Of a DNA stretch of 64,000 nt, positions 7,674 to 15,240 are shown piece after piece. The position numbers were made by a program, and so were the translations under genes. The stretch comes from JADZAI01 sp047602465 (GTDB lineage Bacteria; Pseudomonadota; Alphaproteobacteria; Micropepsales; Micropepsaceae). The notes under the pieces were generated by a model. The model did no database searches. It was given only the letters and a program-made list of their open reading frames with translations, and was not told where the DNA came from. Location: positions 434,001 to 498,000 of the forward strand of contig JASGHF010000002.1 in NCBI GenBank assembly GCA_047602465.1, in the 5' to 3' direction. How positions within the stretch are numbered: position 1 is the first letter of the stretch; each line of letters starts with the position of its first letter.

Positions 7674-7707
7674 GTCATGGTCGGCGAAGGCCGGCCATCC
7701 ACGCCTT
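7674..7707 (+). repeat. 34-bp palindromic element, single forward copy
   Basis: GTC, arms ATGGTCGGC and GCCGGCCAT around GAAG, then CCACGCCTT. It matches the array units except for one base in the right arm, which still allows a G-U pair. It is followed by TGCCCAT, as in the array units. It lies between the GIY-YIG gene and the convergent end of the YbjN-like gene. Confidence 0.85.
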
Positions 7708-7776
7708 GCCCATCCCGGCAAGCGCGCCTGACACGCCGCCTAACCAACGCAATGCCCGACGACGCCCGGAGAGGCC

Positions 7777-8289
7777 TTAGCCGCCCGTCACCTTCGCGTC
7801 GAACGCGGTGATGACCGTCTTCCACCAGTCGGCCATCTCCTTGATGTTCTGGCGCGTCACGCCGCCCTGGATGGTCTGGGTCAGCGAGACGCCCAGCGTG
7901 CCGTCATCGTTCAGATACGCGACGCCGAACATCTGCGAGGCGTTGTACTTGTTGACCATCATCAGCGTGACGGGGCGCGAGGCCTCCGCCGAGCGCATGA
8001 ACATCACGTCGTAGCAGGCCTTGGCGTCGTCGCAGCGATACAGCCCGACATTGAACGTATAGACGATGCCCGTTTCGCTGTCGGTGAACCCGGCCGAGAT
8101 CATGGGCTTGTCGTCCACCACCTGCGCCGTCGCGCTCCAGCCGATTTCGGTCAGGATCGCCGCCATCTCGTCGCCGGTGATGCGCGAGACCATCGCGCCG
8201 CTGTCCGCCGCCGGGGCGTCCGCCGTCTGCGCGATGCCCGCGCCCGTCAAAGCTGCGGCCAGCGCCGCGCCGAAAAGAACTCTCCGCAT
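7777..8289 (-). CDS. Secreted YbjN-domain protein
   Basis: A 170-residue protein with a Sec signal peptide (MRRVLFGAALAAALTGAGIAQ). The rest resembles the YbjN-like fold: MAAILTEIGWSATAQVVDDKPMI...TFNVGLYRCDDAKACYDVMF...MMVNKYN...VAYLNDDGTLGVSLTQTIQGGV. Two Cys near the middle may form a disulfide. There are two adjacent ATG codons; AGGAGGGG fits the second (8289) better. The start lies 10 bases from the stop of the carbonic-anhydrase-like gene at 8300, so they probably form an operon. YbjN-like proteins often act as chaperone-like or sensory factors; a specific role here is unknown. Confidence 0.75.
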   Translation of the reverse strand: MRRVLFGAALAAALTGAGIAQTADAPAADSGAMVSRITGDEMAAILTEIGWSATAQVVDDKPMISAGFTDSETGIVYTFNVGLYRCDDAKACYDVMFMRSAEASRPVTLMMVNKYNASQMFGVAYLNDDGTLGVSLTQTIQGGVTRQNIKEMADWWKTVITAFDAKVTGG

Positions 8290-8299
8290 CATCCCCTCC

Positions 8300-8827
8300 T
8301 CAGATCGCTTTCAGGCCTGCTTTGTAGCGCCGCCAGTTGGCGACATAATGTTCGGCGCTGGCGCGCAGGATCGCCGCCATGCCCTCGTCCAGCGTGCGGA
8401 TCACCTTGCCCGGCGCTCCCAGCACCATCGAATTGTCGGGAATTTCCTTGCCCTCGCCGATGAAGGTGTTGGCCCCGATCAGGCAGTTCTTCCCGATCCT
8501 GGCGCGGTTCAGGATCACCGACCCGATCCCCACCAGCGACCCTTCGCCGATCGTGCAGCCATGCAGCATCACCAGATGCCCGATGGTCACGTTTTTCTCG
8601 ATGGTCAGCGGCGCGCCGGGGTCGGTGTGCAGCACCGAATTATCCTGCACGTTCGAGCCTTCGCCGATGGTGATGAGTTCATTGTCGCCGCGGATCGTCG
8701 CGCCGAACCACACGCTCGCCCCCGGCATCAGCTTCACATTGCCGATCACCGTCGCCGTCGGGGCGACCCACCAGTCGTCGTCGGCGGGCAGTTGCGGCTT
8801 CACCCCGTCCAGGCCGTAAACCGTCAT
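8300..8827 (-). CDS. Gamma-class carbonic anhydrase family protein (left-handed beta-helix)
   Basis: A 175-residue hexapeptide-repeat protein. Ile/Val/Leu-X4 repeats run from about residue 20 to 140 (VIGNVKL, IRGDN, NVTIGH, IGEGSLVGIGS, RIGKNCLIGA), followed by a C-terminal helix. Candidate zinc ligands His-81 (VLHT), His-87/93 (TIGHLVMLHG) and the Arg-Asp pair of IRGDN match YrdA/PaaY/gamma-CA proteins. It may hydrate CO2 or act on CoA thioesters; these cannot be separated by sequence alone. It forms a likely operon with the YbjN-like gene and is divergent from the SemiSWEET gene at 8906. Confidence 0.85.
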   Translation of the reverse strand: MTVYGLDGVKPQLPADDDWWVAPTATVIGNVKLMPGASVWFGATIRGDNELITIGEGSNVQDNSVLHTDPGAPLTIEKNVTIGHLVMLHGCTIGEGSLVGIGSVILNRARIGKNCLIGANTFIGEGKEIPDNSMVLGAPGKVIRTLDEGMAAILRASAEHYVANWRRYKAGLKAI

Positions 8828-8905
8828 GCTTCCGCCCTTGTTTTCCGCTAATAAAGAACCATCGGCTTAGCCTCTGGCGGCCGCCTTGTTAAGTACGGAA
8901 CCTCG

Positions 8906-9181
8906 ATGAACGCCTTTGAGATCGCCGGTCTGCTCGCCGCCATCCTCACCACCGGGTCTTTCGTGCCGCAGGTCGTCCACACGCTGCAGCGCCGCTCGGC
9001 CGACGACATCTCCAGCCTGTGGCTGGTGCTGTTCGGGACCGGCATCCTGCTCTGGTTCTTCTACGGCGTCTGGCTCAATTCGCTGCCGATCATTCTCGCC
9101 AACGCCATCACCTTCCTGCTGCTGCTGGTGATCGCCTGGATCAAGTTCGCGCCGCGCCGTGCGGCGCAGGAGTCCCGCTGA
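8906..9181 (+). CDS. SemiSWEET-type sugar transporter
   Basis: A 91-residue membrane protein with three hydrophobic segments (about residues 4-22, 38-58 and 62-82). SFVPQVVHTLQRRSADDIS is the PQ-loop motif of the SWEET/SemiSWEET family, including the proline and glutamine of the conserved PQ pair. Bacterial SemiSWEETs are about 85-100 residues and form dimers that pass mono- or disaccharides through the inner membrane. The stop codon overlaps the start of the next gene (TGATG), so the two are translationally coupled. Substrate unknown. Confidence 0.85.
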   Translation: MNAFEIAGLLAAILTTGSFVPQVVHTLQRRSADDISSLWLVLFGTGILLWFFYGVWLNSLPIILANAITFLLLLVIAWIKFAPRRAAQESR

Positions 9182-9684
9182 TGCGCACCGCCCTCATCGC
9201 CTTCGCCCTCGCGCTCGGCTCCGCCGCCGTCGCGCAGGAGGAACCCACGCTCGAAGCCCTCGCCACCGATGGCGTCCGCATGTGCATGTCGATCGCCCAG
9301 GACCGCGCCCCGGCCGACGCCGCCGCGATCTTCGGCTTCACCGCCGGCGAGGCGCTGTTCCAGCGCGAAACCGCGCGCGGCAAGGTCGAGGTGCTGCCGC
9401 CCGACGCCACGCGCCGCTCCTGCCGGGTGCAGGTCAGCGCGCTGACGCTCGACCCCAAAACCGTGCTCGACGCGGTGGCGGAGTTCATCACCAAGCCGCC
9501 GCAGAACCTCGCCCCGCTGCAGATGCGGATCGCCGAGCGTCTGGGCAACTACGCCGCCCGCGTCTCGATCTGGGCGTCCTCCGACGGCCGCGATCTCGGC
9601 ATGGTCACGCTCTACGAGATCCTGGCGAACGAGTATTATCTCGGCCCCAAGGTGATGATCGACTATCTGATCGACCGGAAGTGA
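9181..9684 (+). CDS. Secreted hypothetical protein coupled to SemiSWEET
   Basis: A 167-residue protein with a signal peptide cleaved near AVAQ-EEP. The mature part is an alpha/beta-like sequence with two cysteines (RMCMSIAQ and RRSCRVQV) that may pair in the periplasm, and it ends VMIDYLIDRK. The ATG overlaps the TGA of the SemiSWEET gene by one base, so it is translated with it and may be a periplasmic partner. I do not recognise the family. A longer frame from 9019 lies entirely within the transporter gene and is not the real start. Confidence 0.7.
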   Translation: MRTALIAFALALGSAAVAQEEPTLEALATDGVRMCMSIAQDRAPADAAAIFGFTAGEALFQRETARGKVEVLPPDATRRSCRVQVSALTLDPKTVLDAVAEFITKPPQNLAPLQMRIAERLGNYAARVSIWASSDGRDLGMVTLYEILANEYYLGPKVMIDYLIDRK

Positions 9685-9688
9685 CGCC

Positions 9689-10762
9689 TTACGGCATCAC
9701 CCCGTCATAGACCGCATCCGGCCGGATCAGCCGGCCCTTGCGGGCGTGATGCTCGATCGCATGCGCCGTCCACCCCGCAACGCGGCCCATCGCGAAGACC
9801 GGCGTGAACATGTCGCGCGGGATGCCCAGCGCGTCCAGCAGCAGCGCCGTGTAGAATTCCACATTCGTGTCCAGCGCCCGGTCGCGGTTTTTCGCCGCCA
9901 GCTTCACATGAGCGGCACGCTCCACCTTCACCGCGAAATCCAGCCGTTCCGACACCGGCGCGAGCCTCGCCAGGGCCGCTTTCAACACATCGGCACGCGG
10001 GTCGCGCACCCGGTAAATCCGGTGCCCGAACCCCATCAGCCGCTCGCCCCGCTCCAGCGCATCGTCCAGCCAGGGGCCGATATTCTGCTCGCCGCCGATC
10101 GCATCCAGCATGTCCAGCACCGGCCCCGGCGCCCCGCCATGCAGCGGGCCGGTGAGCGCGCCATAGGCCGCCGTCACCGCCGACACGAGGCTCGCCCGCG
10201 TCGAAATCACCACCCGGCACGCAAAGGTCGAGGCGTTCATTCCGTGATCGCTGACCGTCACCAGATAGGCATCCAGCGCCGCCGCCTCCGCGTCACTTGC
10301 CGGCACGCCCCTGAGCATCCGCAGAATATCCGCCGCATGGCTGAGATTCGCATCCGGCTTCACCGGCTCACGCCCCTCCCCCAACGCCTTCAGGGTCAGG
10401 CTCATCACCGGCACCGCCGCCGTCACCCCCGCCGCCGCCTCCGGCCCGTCGGGAATGTCCAGCGCCGCGATCCCGGCGCGCAGTCCATCCACCGGGGCCA
10501 TGCCCTTCAGAACCGCCCCGATTTCCAGGGCGCGCTCGAACGCCTTCACCCGCAGCGGCCCCAGCGCCGGCGGATTGTCGGCCCCCGCCAGCCGCCACAA
10601 CCGCCCCGCCAGCGCCTCGAAATCCGTCCCGCCCGCCAGATCGTCGACACGGGAACCGGCTATCACCAACTCGCCCCGCCCCCCATCGACATGGCTCAGC
10701 GCCGTCACCGCCGCCGGCACCCCGTCCAGCCCGATCGCCGCCGTCTTCACCATCACGCTCAT
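9689..10762 (-). CDS. Citrate synthase family protein (citrate or 2-methylcitrate synthase type)
   Basis: A 357-residue enzyme of the citrate synthase superfamily, which condenses oxaloacetate with an acyl-CoA. Two catalytic histidines are visible in SDHGMNAST (about residue 195) and GFGHRIYRVRDPR (about 250). The third catalytic residue, normally Asp in the motif NVDF, appears as Glu in TNVEFYTALLLDALGIP. The start at 10762 has AAAGGAG six bases upstream; the ATG two codons earlier abuts the Shine-Dalgarno. It is divergent from a second citrate-synthase-like gene at 10829, with only about 65 bases between them. Whether it makes citrate or methylcitrate cannot be told; no prpB/prpD genes are in the window. 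Confidence 0.85.
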   Translation of the reverse strand: MSVMVKTAAIGLDGVPAAVTALSHVDGGRGELVIAGSRVDDLAGGTDFEALAGRLWRLAGADNPPALGPLRVKAFERALEIGAVLKGMAPVDGLRAGIAALDIPDGPEAAAGVTAAVPVMSLTLKALGEGREPVKPDANLSHAADILRMLRGVPASDAEAAALDAYLVTVSDHGMNASTFACRVVISTRASLVSAVTAAYGALTGPLHGGAPGPVLDMLDAIGGEQNIGPWLDDALERGERLMGFGHRIYRVRDPRADVLKAALARLAPVSERLDFAVKVERAAHVKLAAKNRDRALDTNVEFYTALLLDALGIPRDMFTPVFAMGRVAGWTAHAIEHHARKGRLIRPDAVYDGVMP

Positions 10763-10804
10763 CGCCATCTCCTTTGAGAACCGCACCGGAGATGGACTCG
10801 GGGA

Positions 10805-10839
10805 TATAAATCATCAATATTGACGAGCATGATCAATAT
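10805..10839. promoter_or_regulatory. AT-rich promoter/operator between divergent citrate synthase genes
   Basis: TATAAA at 10805-10810 could be a -10 element for the plus gene. It is followed by ATCAATAT twice (10813-10820 and 10832-10839, 19 bases apart). The first copy is part of the perfect palindrome TCAATATTGA (10814-10823). With the HTH-bearing gene beginning here, this is a candidate autoregulatory operator. The plus gene has no clear Shine-Dalgarno, so its mRNA may be nearly leaderless. Confidence 0.45.
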
Positions 10840-12025
10840 GAATGGCGCCGAAGCTCTCTACATGACGGCACAGGAAGCGGCCGCGACCCTCTCGGTCTCG
10901 CCGGCCACCATCTACGCCTATGTCAGCCGGGGTCTGATCCGCTCCGAAGCCGCCGCCGACGGCCGCAACAAGCGCTACCGGGCCGACGATATCCGCGCCC
11001 TGAAGGACCGTCGGGCGCCGCTCGAAACCCGCGCTCCGGTCGAGAGCGCATCACCCGTCATCATGGATTCCGCCGTCTGCCTTTTGACCCCCGAAGGCCC
11101 CTTCTATCGCGGCGCTTCGGCCGTCGAACTCAGCGAGAAATCCTCGTTCGAGCACGTCGCGGCGCTTCTCTGGAACGCCACCGAAGACGACGTTTTTGCC
11201 GGAAATGACGCCCTTCCCTTATGGGATTTGCTCGCGCCGGTGGTCACCGTCACCCGCGACCGACCCTTCATCGACCGCGCCGCCACCGCCATGGCGCTCA
11301 GCGGCGGTTTCGATCCCGCCGCCTTCAACGGCACCACCGCCGGCGGCGCCGCCATCGGCGCCAAGGCCTTGCGCATTCTCACCTCTCTCGCCACCGGCGC
11401 CGCGCCGTCACGCGATCCGATCCACCGCGCCCTCGCCCCGAAAAGCCGCGAAGCCGCCGATCTCATCCGCCGCGCCCTGGTGCTTCTCGCCGACCACGAA
11501 CTCAACGCCTCCACCTTCGCCGCCCGCGTCGCCGTCTCCACCGGCACCTCGGTTTACGACGCGCTGGCGGCCGCGCTCGCCACGCTCAAAGGGCCGCGCC
11601 ACGGCGGCGCCTCGGCCCGGGCGGCCCGCTTTCTTGCATCCCTGCCCGCCGGCAGCCCCGCAGAAGCGATCAAACAGCGCCGCGCCGAAGGCGAGCGCCT
11701 GCCGGGCTTCGGCCATCCGCTCTACCGCGCCGCCGACCCGCGCGCCGTCGCGCTGCTCGAAGCGCTGGAAGCGGCCGGCGCAGATCGCCGCCTGACACGC
11801 GACACCGTCGCCGCAGCCCGCGACATCGCGGGCGTCGACCCGAATGTCGACTACGCGCTCGCCGTGATGGCGCTGCATCTCGGCCTGCCGCACGAGACCG
11901 GCCTCACCCTCTTCGCCATCGGCCGCACCGCCGGGTGGACGGCCCACGCCATCGAACAGCGCGCCACCGAAACCCTCATCCGCCCCCGCGCCCGCTATAC
12001 TGGCATCGCGCCCCGCGCTGCCTGA
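10829..12025 (+). CDS. Citrate synthase family protein with N-terminal MerR-like HTH
   Basis: A protein of about 398 residues. Residues about 12-60 form a MerR/excisionase-type helix-turn-helix (MTAQEAAATLSVSPATIYAY followed by VSRGLIRSEA and RYRADDIRALK). The rest is a citrate synthase fold with the three catalytic residues intact: ADHELNAST, GFGHPLYRAADPR and DPNVDYALAVMAL. Several starts are possible (TTG 10820, ATG 10829, 10841, 10856); none has a good Shine-Dalgarno. The HTH plus the repeats in the short intergenic space suggest it may bind its own promoter and that of the divergent paralogue. It may also be an active synthase; sequence does not decide. Confidence 0.8.
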   Translation: MINMNGAEALYMTAQEAAATLSVSPATIYAYVSRGLIRSEAAADGRNKRYRADDIRALKDRRAPLETRAPVESASPVIMDSAVCLLTPEGPFYRGASAVELSEKSSFEHVAALLWNATEDDVFAGNDALPLWDLLAPVVTVTRDRPFIDRAATAMALSGGFDPAAFNGTTAGGAAIGAKALRILTSLATGAAPSRDPIHRALAPKSREAADLIRRALVLLADHELNASTFAARVAVSTGTSVYDALAAALATLKGPRHGGASARAARFLASLPAGSPAEAIKQRRAEGERLPGFGHPLYRAADPRAVALLEALEAAGADRRLTRDTVAAARDIAGVDPNVDYALAVMALHLGLPHETGLTLFAIGRTAGWTAHAIEQRATETLIRPRARYTGIAPRAA

Positions 12026-12052
12026 GCGGTCACAAACCTCCAGCGCCAACGT

Positions 12053-12074
12053 CCTCGTGTGACATCACACGAGG
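12053..12074 (+). promoter_or_regulatory. Hairpin that includes the Shine-Dalgarno of the DAPG-hydrolase-like gene
   Basis: CCTCGTGTG and CACACGAGG are perfect 9-bp arms around ACAT. The right arm contains the GAGG that serves as Shine-Dalgarno for the ATG at 12081, six bases downstream. In mRNA this stem would hide the ribosome binding site. It could also act as a weak terminator of the citrate synthase transcript, but no T-run follows. Confidence 0.6.
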
Positions 12075-12080
12075 CCCTCC

Positions 12081-12752
12081 ATGTCTGCGCTCTTCACCGC
12101 TCTTCCCGCTCCCGTCGATCTCGGCTGGACGCCGCGTCCGGTTTCCAGCGCAGATATCGTCGTCACGCCCCTCGGTGATGGCCGCCTCGAAGTCCGTATC
12201 GACCACGCGCCCCTCACCGGCATCACCACCGCCATGCTTGGCTGGTGGTTCCAGACCTTCGACAGCATCGTCACATGGCGCGGCCACACCATGCCCGCCT
12301 ATCGCCTGTGGCACACCGCCGATCACATCGACGTCCGCCCGCGCCGCAGTGCGGATGGCCGTATCGCGCCCGGCTGCAGACTGAACATTCGTGAAGTCTT
12401 CGGCCGCGACCCGCGTTTCGCCGCCGACATCCGCGCCGTCATCCATCGCTGGGACAGCCGCGGCATCGGCTTCCATCACGACGTCCTCGGCCACCGGGTG
12501 GTGGAACTCGACCACGCCTTCACCGACAGCCCGTCCGGCGTGCTCTATCGTACCTGCATGCGCGCCGGAGTCGGCAACGGCCCGCTGCGCAGCCTGATTA
12601 ACCGTCTCGCCGTGAAGCGCCGCTTTGGCCCTGAAGCCGTCACCGCCTGGACCAGACACAACATCGAAGAAGTCGGCTTCTTCACCGATTTCCTGCCCGA
12701 GCTTTACGCGGCGCAGGCCATCGCGCCGCGCGCCTCCACAAACGCGCCATAA
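12081..12752 (+). CDS. DAPG hydrolase (PhlG)-like family protein
   Basis: A 223-residue protein resembling the family of 2,4-diacetylphloroglucinol hydrolase, a Zn-dependent enzyme that cleaves a C-C bond. Seen here: GITTAMLGWWFQTFD, then YRLWHTADHIDV (first His cluster, near residue 78), and TRHNIEEVGFFTDFLPELY near the C-terminus with the His-x3-Glu pair expected to bind zinc. No signal peptide. The natural substrate is unknown; members occur in many bacteria that do not make phloroglucinols. It follows the HTH citrate synthase by 55 bases, separated by a hairpin that covers its ribosome binding site. Confidence 0.7.
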   Translation: MSALFTALPAPVDLGWTPRPVSSADIVVTPLGDGRLEVRIDHAPLTGITTAMLGWWFQTFDSIVTWRGHTMPAYRLWHTADHIDVRPRRSADGRIAPGCRLNIREVFGRDPRFAADIRAVIHRWDSRGIGFHHDVLGHRVVELDHAFTDSPSGVLYRTCMRAGVGNGPLRSLINRLAVKRRFGPEAVTAWTRHNIEEVGFFTDFLPELYAAQAIAPRASTNAP

Positions 12753-12776
12753 AGCGGCATCATAAGCCCGACGGTC

Positions 12777-13994
12777 ATGTTCGGGCGCATCGCCTTCTTT
12801 CTGCTGCTGGGAACGCTGGCGCTCTGCGCCAGTGCGCTGGTCTTCGACTGGCGCATCACGATCCCGGAAGACATCGCCGAAACCATCGGCTGGCGCGAAG
12901 GCATGACCGACGAGCAGGTGGTCGACGCCGATCTCGCCTGGCACATGAACGACGAGAAGATTGCCGGCCGCCTGGAAGACGCCGTCGCGCGCGACGACTA
13001 CGCCGACACGATGCTGTGGCTCGAGATCGCCCGCAAGGCCGGCATCCCCCTCGCCGGCGGACTTGAAGCCGCCGCCTATTCCATCGGCGCGCGCGAGGAT
13101 TCCTTCGACACCCAGCTGTCCGATTTCCTCACCGGCTTCGCCACCGGCGAGGCCGACTCCCTCGCCGGTCTCGGCGGCGCGGTGACGTCAGACCTCACCG
13201 TCTATGGCGACCTCCGCGACATCACCATCGAAGGCGGCAAGATGGTCGCGGGCGAGGAGTACTCGCAGTTCATCCTCGGCCTCTCCGCGGTCGGCATCGC
13301 TGCGACGGCCGGCACCATCGCGACGGGAGGGGGCGGCGTGGTTGTGAAAGCGGGCGTCTCGTTCGTGAAGTTCGCCAAACGCTCCGGCCAGATGACGGCC
13401 GGTTTCGCCGCCCGCCTGCTCCGCCTCAGCGACGAGGCGATCGACCTGCCCGGCCTCAAAAACGCCCTGCGCTCCATCAATCTCGCCGATCCGGCCGGCT
13501 CGTGGACCCGCCTCTCGAAATACCTTGCCGACGTGAAGGACGCCCGCATCTTCAAGGTGCTGGGCAAGATGGAAGACATCCGCGCCGAAGTCGGCACGGT
13601 CGAGGCCCTGCGCCTGATGAAGCGCATGGAGAAGATCGAGGATGCCGACGACATCTACGGAATCGCCAAGGCTGCCGGAAAACGCACGCGCGGCGTGATG
13701 ACGCTGACCGGCAAGACAAGCTTCCGCGCCATCAAATACACGGCGAACCTCGTCCAGATTCTCTTCGAGTATGTCTGGGGCTTCCTGATGTGGATCGGCG
13801 GCCTCCTCGCCGCGATCCTCCTCAAGATCCTCATCTCGCTCTGGCGCATCGGACGATTCGCCGTCCGCCGCGCGCGCCGCAAGCGCGTGACGAGGCCGGC
13901 TGCTGCGCGCACGCCCAAGGCGCGGGGCTTCGAACCCCAGGTCTGGCGCCTGCCGTCGGCACCGGAGCGTCAACCAAGGTTAACCGTGTCTTAA
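12777..13994 (+). CDS. Inner-membrane protein of unknown function
   Basis: A 405-residue protein. An N-terminal transmembrane segment (about residues 5-22) is followed by a helical soluble region with acidic residues and several VAR/EDA helices, then a glycine-rich hydrophobic segment (LSAVGIAATAGTIATGGGGVVVKAG, about 168-190). A long amphipathic middle part contains KMEDIRAEVG...LRLMKRMEKIEDADD, and a strong transmembrane region (IKYTANLVQILFEYVWGFLMWIGGLLAAILLKILISLW, about 325-362) precedes a basic Arg-rich tail. I do not recognise a family. The ATG at 12777 lies 24 bases after the preceding stop. The stop codon is part of a CtrA-type box. Confidence 0.65.
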   Translation: MFGRIAFFLLLGTLALCASALVFDWRITIPEDIAETIGWREGMTDEQVVDADLAWHMNDEKIAGRLEDAVARDDYADTMLWLEIARKAGIPLAGGLEAAAYSIGAREDSFDTQLSDFLTGFATGEADSLAGLGGAVTSDLTVYGDLRDITIEGGKMVAGEEYSQFILGLSAVGIAATAGTIATGGGGVVVKAGVSFVKFAKRSGQMTAGFAARLLRLSDEAIDLPGLKNALRSINLADPAGSWTRLSKYLADVKDARIFKVLGKMEDIRAEVGTVEALRLMKRMEKIEDADDIYGIAKAAGKRTRGVMTLTGKTSFRAIKYTANLVQILFEYVWGFLMWIGGLLAAILLKILISLWRIGRFAVRRARRKRVTRPAAARTPKARGFEPQVWRLPSAPERQPRLTVS

Positions 13995-13995
13995 C
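13980..13995 (+). promoter_or_regulatory. CtrA-type box TTAA-N7-TTAAC
   Basis: TTAA, seven bases (CCGTGTC) and TTAAC match the full CtrA consensus exactly. The box overlaps the stop codon of the membrane-protein gene and lies 322 bases upstream of the PhoH ATG. If it overlaps a -35 region, a transcript would start around 14020 and carry a leader of about 300 bases. A match of nine fixed bases can occur by chance, so the site is plausible, not proven. Confidence 0.5.
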
Positions 13996-14316
13996 TGTAA
14001 CGGCGCACGCTCATGATCACGGTCGTCGTCTCAGAGTCGCAAAAACTTTGACGGCGCGACAAATCCTTCGGCTAGCGTCGAAGGGTGAGACGATTCGAGC
14101 CCGTCCCGCGGCTCGCTAGAGACAAGGGGATTGCCCCCAGGTGACGGAACGCGCCGGCGTCTTTGCCGAGCTTCCACTGCACCGGTTCCCGGCCACTGGC
14201 CGCGCGGAACAGGCTCCCCGTCGCTCCCTCGCTCATCACTCCATTCCACCCGGCGCGCGCGCATCGCACGCCGGCGGATGCGTTCGTCGGTTTCCTCTGT
14301 TGAAAGGACGTACCTA
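13996..14316. other. 321-bp gap before PhoH; no gene recognised
   Basis: No convincing reading frame with a ribosome binding site is present before the PhoH start at 14317. The stretch contains several GC-rich local inverted repeats and follows a CtrA-type box. It may be a long 5' leader or a small RNA; I recognise no known riboswitch or RNA family in it. Confidence 0.4.
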
Positions 14317-15078
14317 ATGGCGAAGCGGGCAGCGCGTGAGAAGTCGCGCAGCTATGAGGATCGGTCAGGCAAGTCGAAAGTGCGGGCGCTGTTCCCCGGC
14401 AAGCAGGCGGCGTGGGATCCGCTGGGCGGCGAAGAACGCGAAACCCGTGACAAGTCCTATGTCCGCAACATCCGCCCGCAGAGCGACAACCAGCGCCTTC
14501 TGCTCGAAGCCATCGACAGCAAGAACGTCGTCGTCGCCCTCGGCCCCGCCGGCACCGGCAAGACTTATCTCGCCATCGCCAAAGCGGTCGAAGCCTTCGA
14601 GGCCGGCAAGATCTCGCGCATCATGCTCACCCGCCCCGCCGTCGAGGCCGGCGAAAATCTCGGCTTCCTGCCCGGCGCGCTGGAAGACAAGCTCGCGCCG
14701 TATCTGCGCCCACTCTACGACGCGCTGTCCGACCGCCTCGGCGCGAAACGTCTGAAGCAACTCCTCGCCGATGGCTCCATCGAGATCGCGCCCGTCGCCT
14801 ATATGCGCGGCCGCACGCTCAACAACGCCTTCATCGTGATCGACGAGGTGCAGAACTGCACCTACGGACAGATCAAGATGATGCTCACCCGCCTCGGCTG
14901 GCACTCGACCATGGTGCTGACGGGCGACCCGGACCAGAGCGACCTCCTGCCCGGCATGTCGGGCCTCGCCCAGGTCGGCGAGAAACTGGATGCGCTGGAA
15001 GACATCGCCGTCATCCGCCTCGCCGACCGCGACATCGTCCGCCACCCGCTCGTCGCGAGCATGCTGACGGTCCTTTAA
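14317..15078 (+). CDS. PhoH family ATPase
   Basis: A 253-residue cytosolic P-loop protein. The first 50 residues are basic (MAKRAAREKSRSYEDRSGKSK). The helicase-like core follows with Walker A GPAGTGKTYLA (about residues 78-88), LTRPAVEAGENLGFLPG, Walker B FIVIDEVQN (about 180-188), and LTGDPDQSDLLPG. This is the PhoH set of motifs, related to superfamily 1 helicases and linked to RNA metabolism and stress. AAAGGA precedes the ATG at 14317; a longer frame from 14131 covers non-coding leader. It is followed by a good terminator at 15129 and is probably a single-gene transcript. Confidence 0.9.
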   Translation: MAKRAAREKSRSYEDRSGKSKVRALFPGKQAAWDPLGGEERETRDKSYVRNIRPQSDNQRLLLEAIDSKNVVVALGPAGTGKTYLAIAKAVEAFEAGKISRIMLTRPAVEAGENLGFLPGALEDKLAPYLRPLYDALSDRLGAKRLKQLLADGSIEIAPVAYMRGRTLNNAFIVIDEVQNCTYGQIKMMLTRLGWHSTMVLTGDPDQSDLLPGMSGLAQVGEKLDALEDIAVIRLADRDIVRHPLVASMLTVL

Positions 15079-15128
15079 GGCCGTCATCCCGGCCAGCGCC
15101 GCGCGAGCCGGAATACCAGCCACAGCGG

Positions 15129-15164
15129 AGCGCGCCGGTTCATCCCGGCGCGCTTTGTCTTTTG
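15129..15164 (+). terminator. Intrinsic terminator after PhoH
   Basis: AGCGCGCCGG and CCGGCGCGCT form a perfect 10-bp stem with a six-base loop (TTCATC), followed by TTGTCTTTT. It lies about 50 bases after the PhoH stop. The bases just before it (15083-15120) resemble a worn GTCATCCCGGC-type repeat. Confidence 0.75.
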
Positions 15165-15240
15165 AGCTTTGCCCCGGGAGGGGGCTTCAGGAAGCCCGCG
15201 GTCCTTGACCACCCCTCCGCCGCCATGTGTCCTCCCGCCC

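Noticed and set aside
14031..14264. Minus-strand frame in the PhoH leader
   Set aside because: It has no signal, motif or good start and is of a length expected by chance at this GC content.
15080..15125. Possible copy of a GTCATCCCGGC-type repeat after PhoH
   Set aside because: The arms are too degenerate to support; I list only the clear terminator at 15129.
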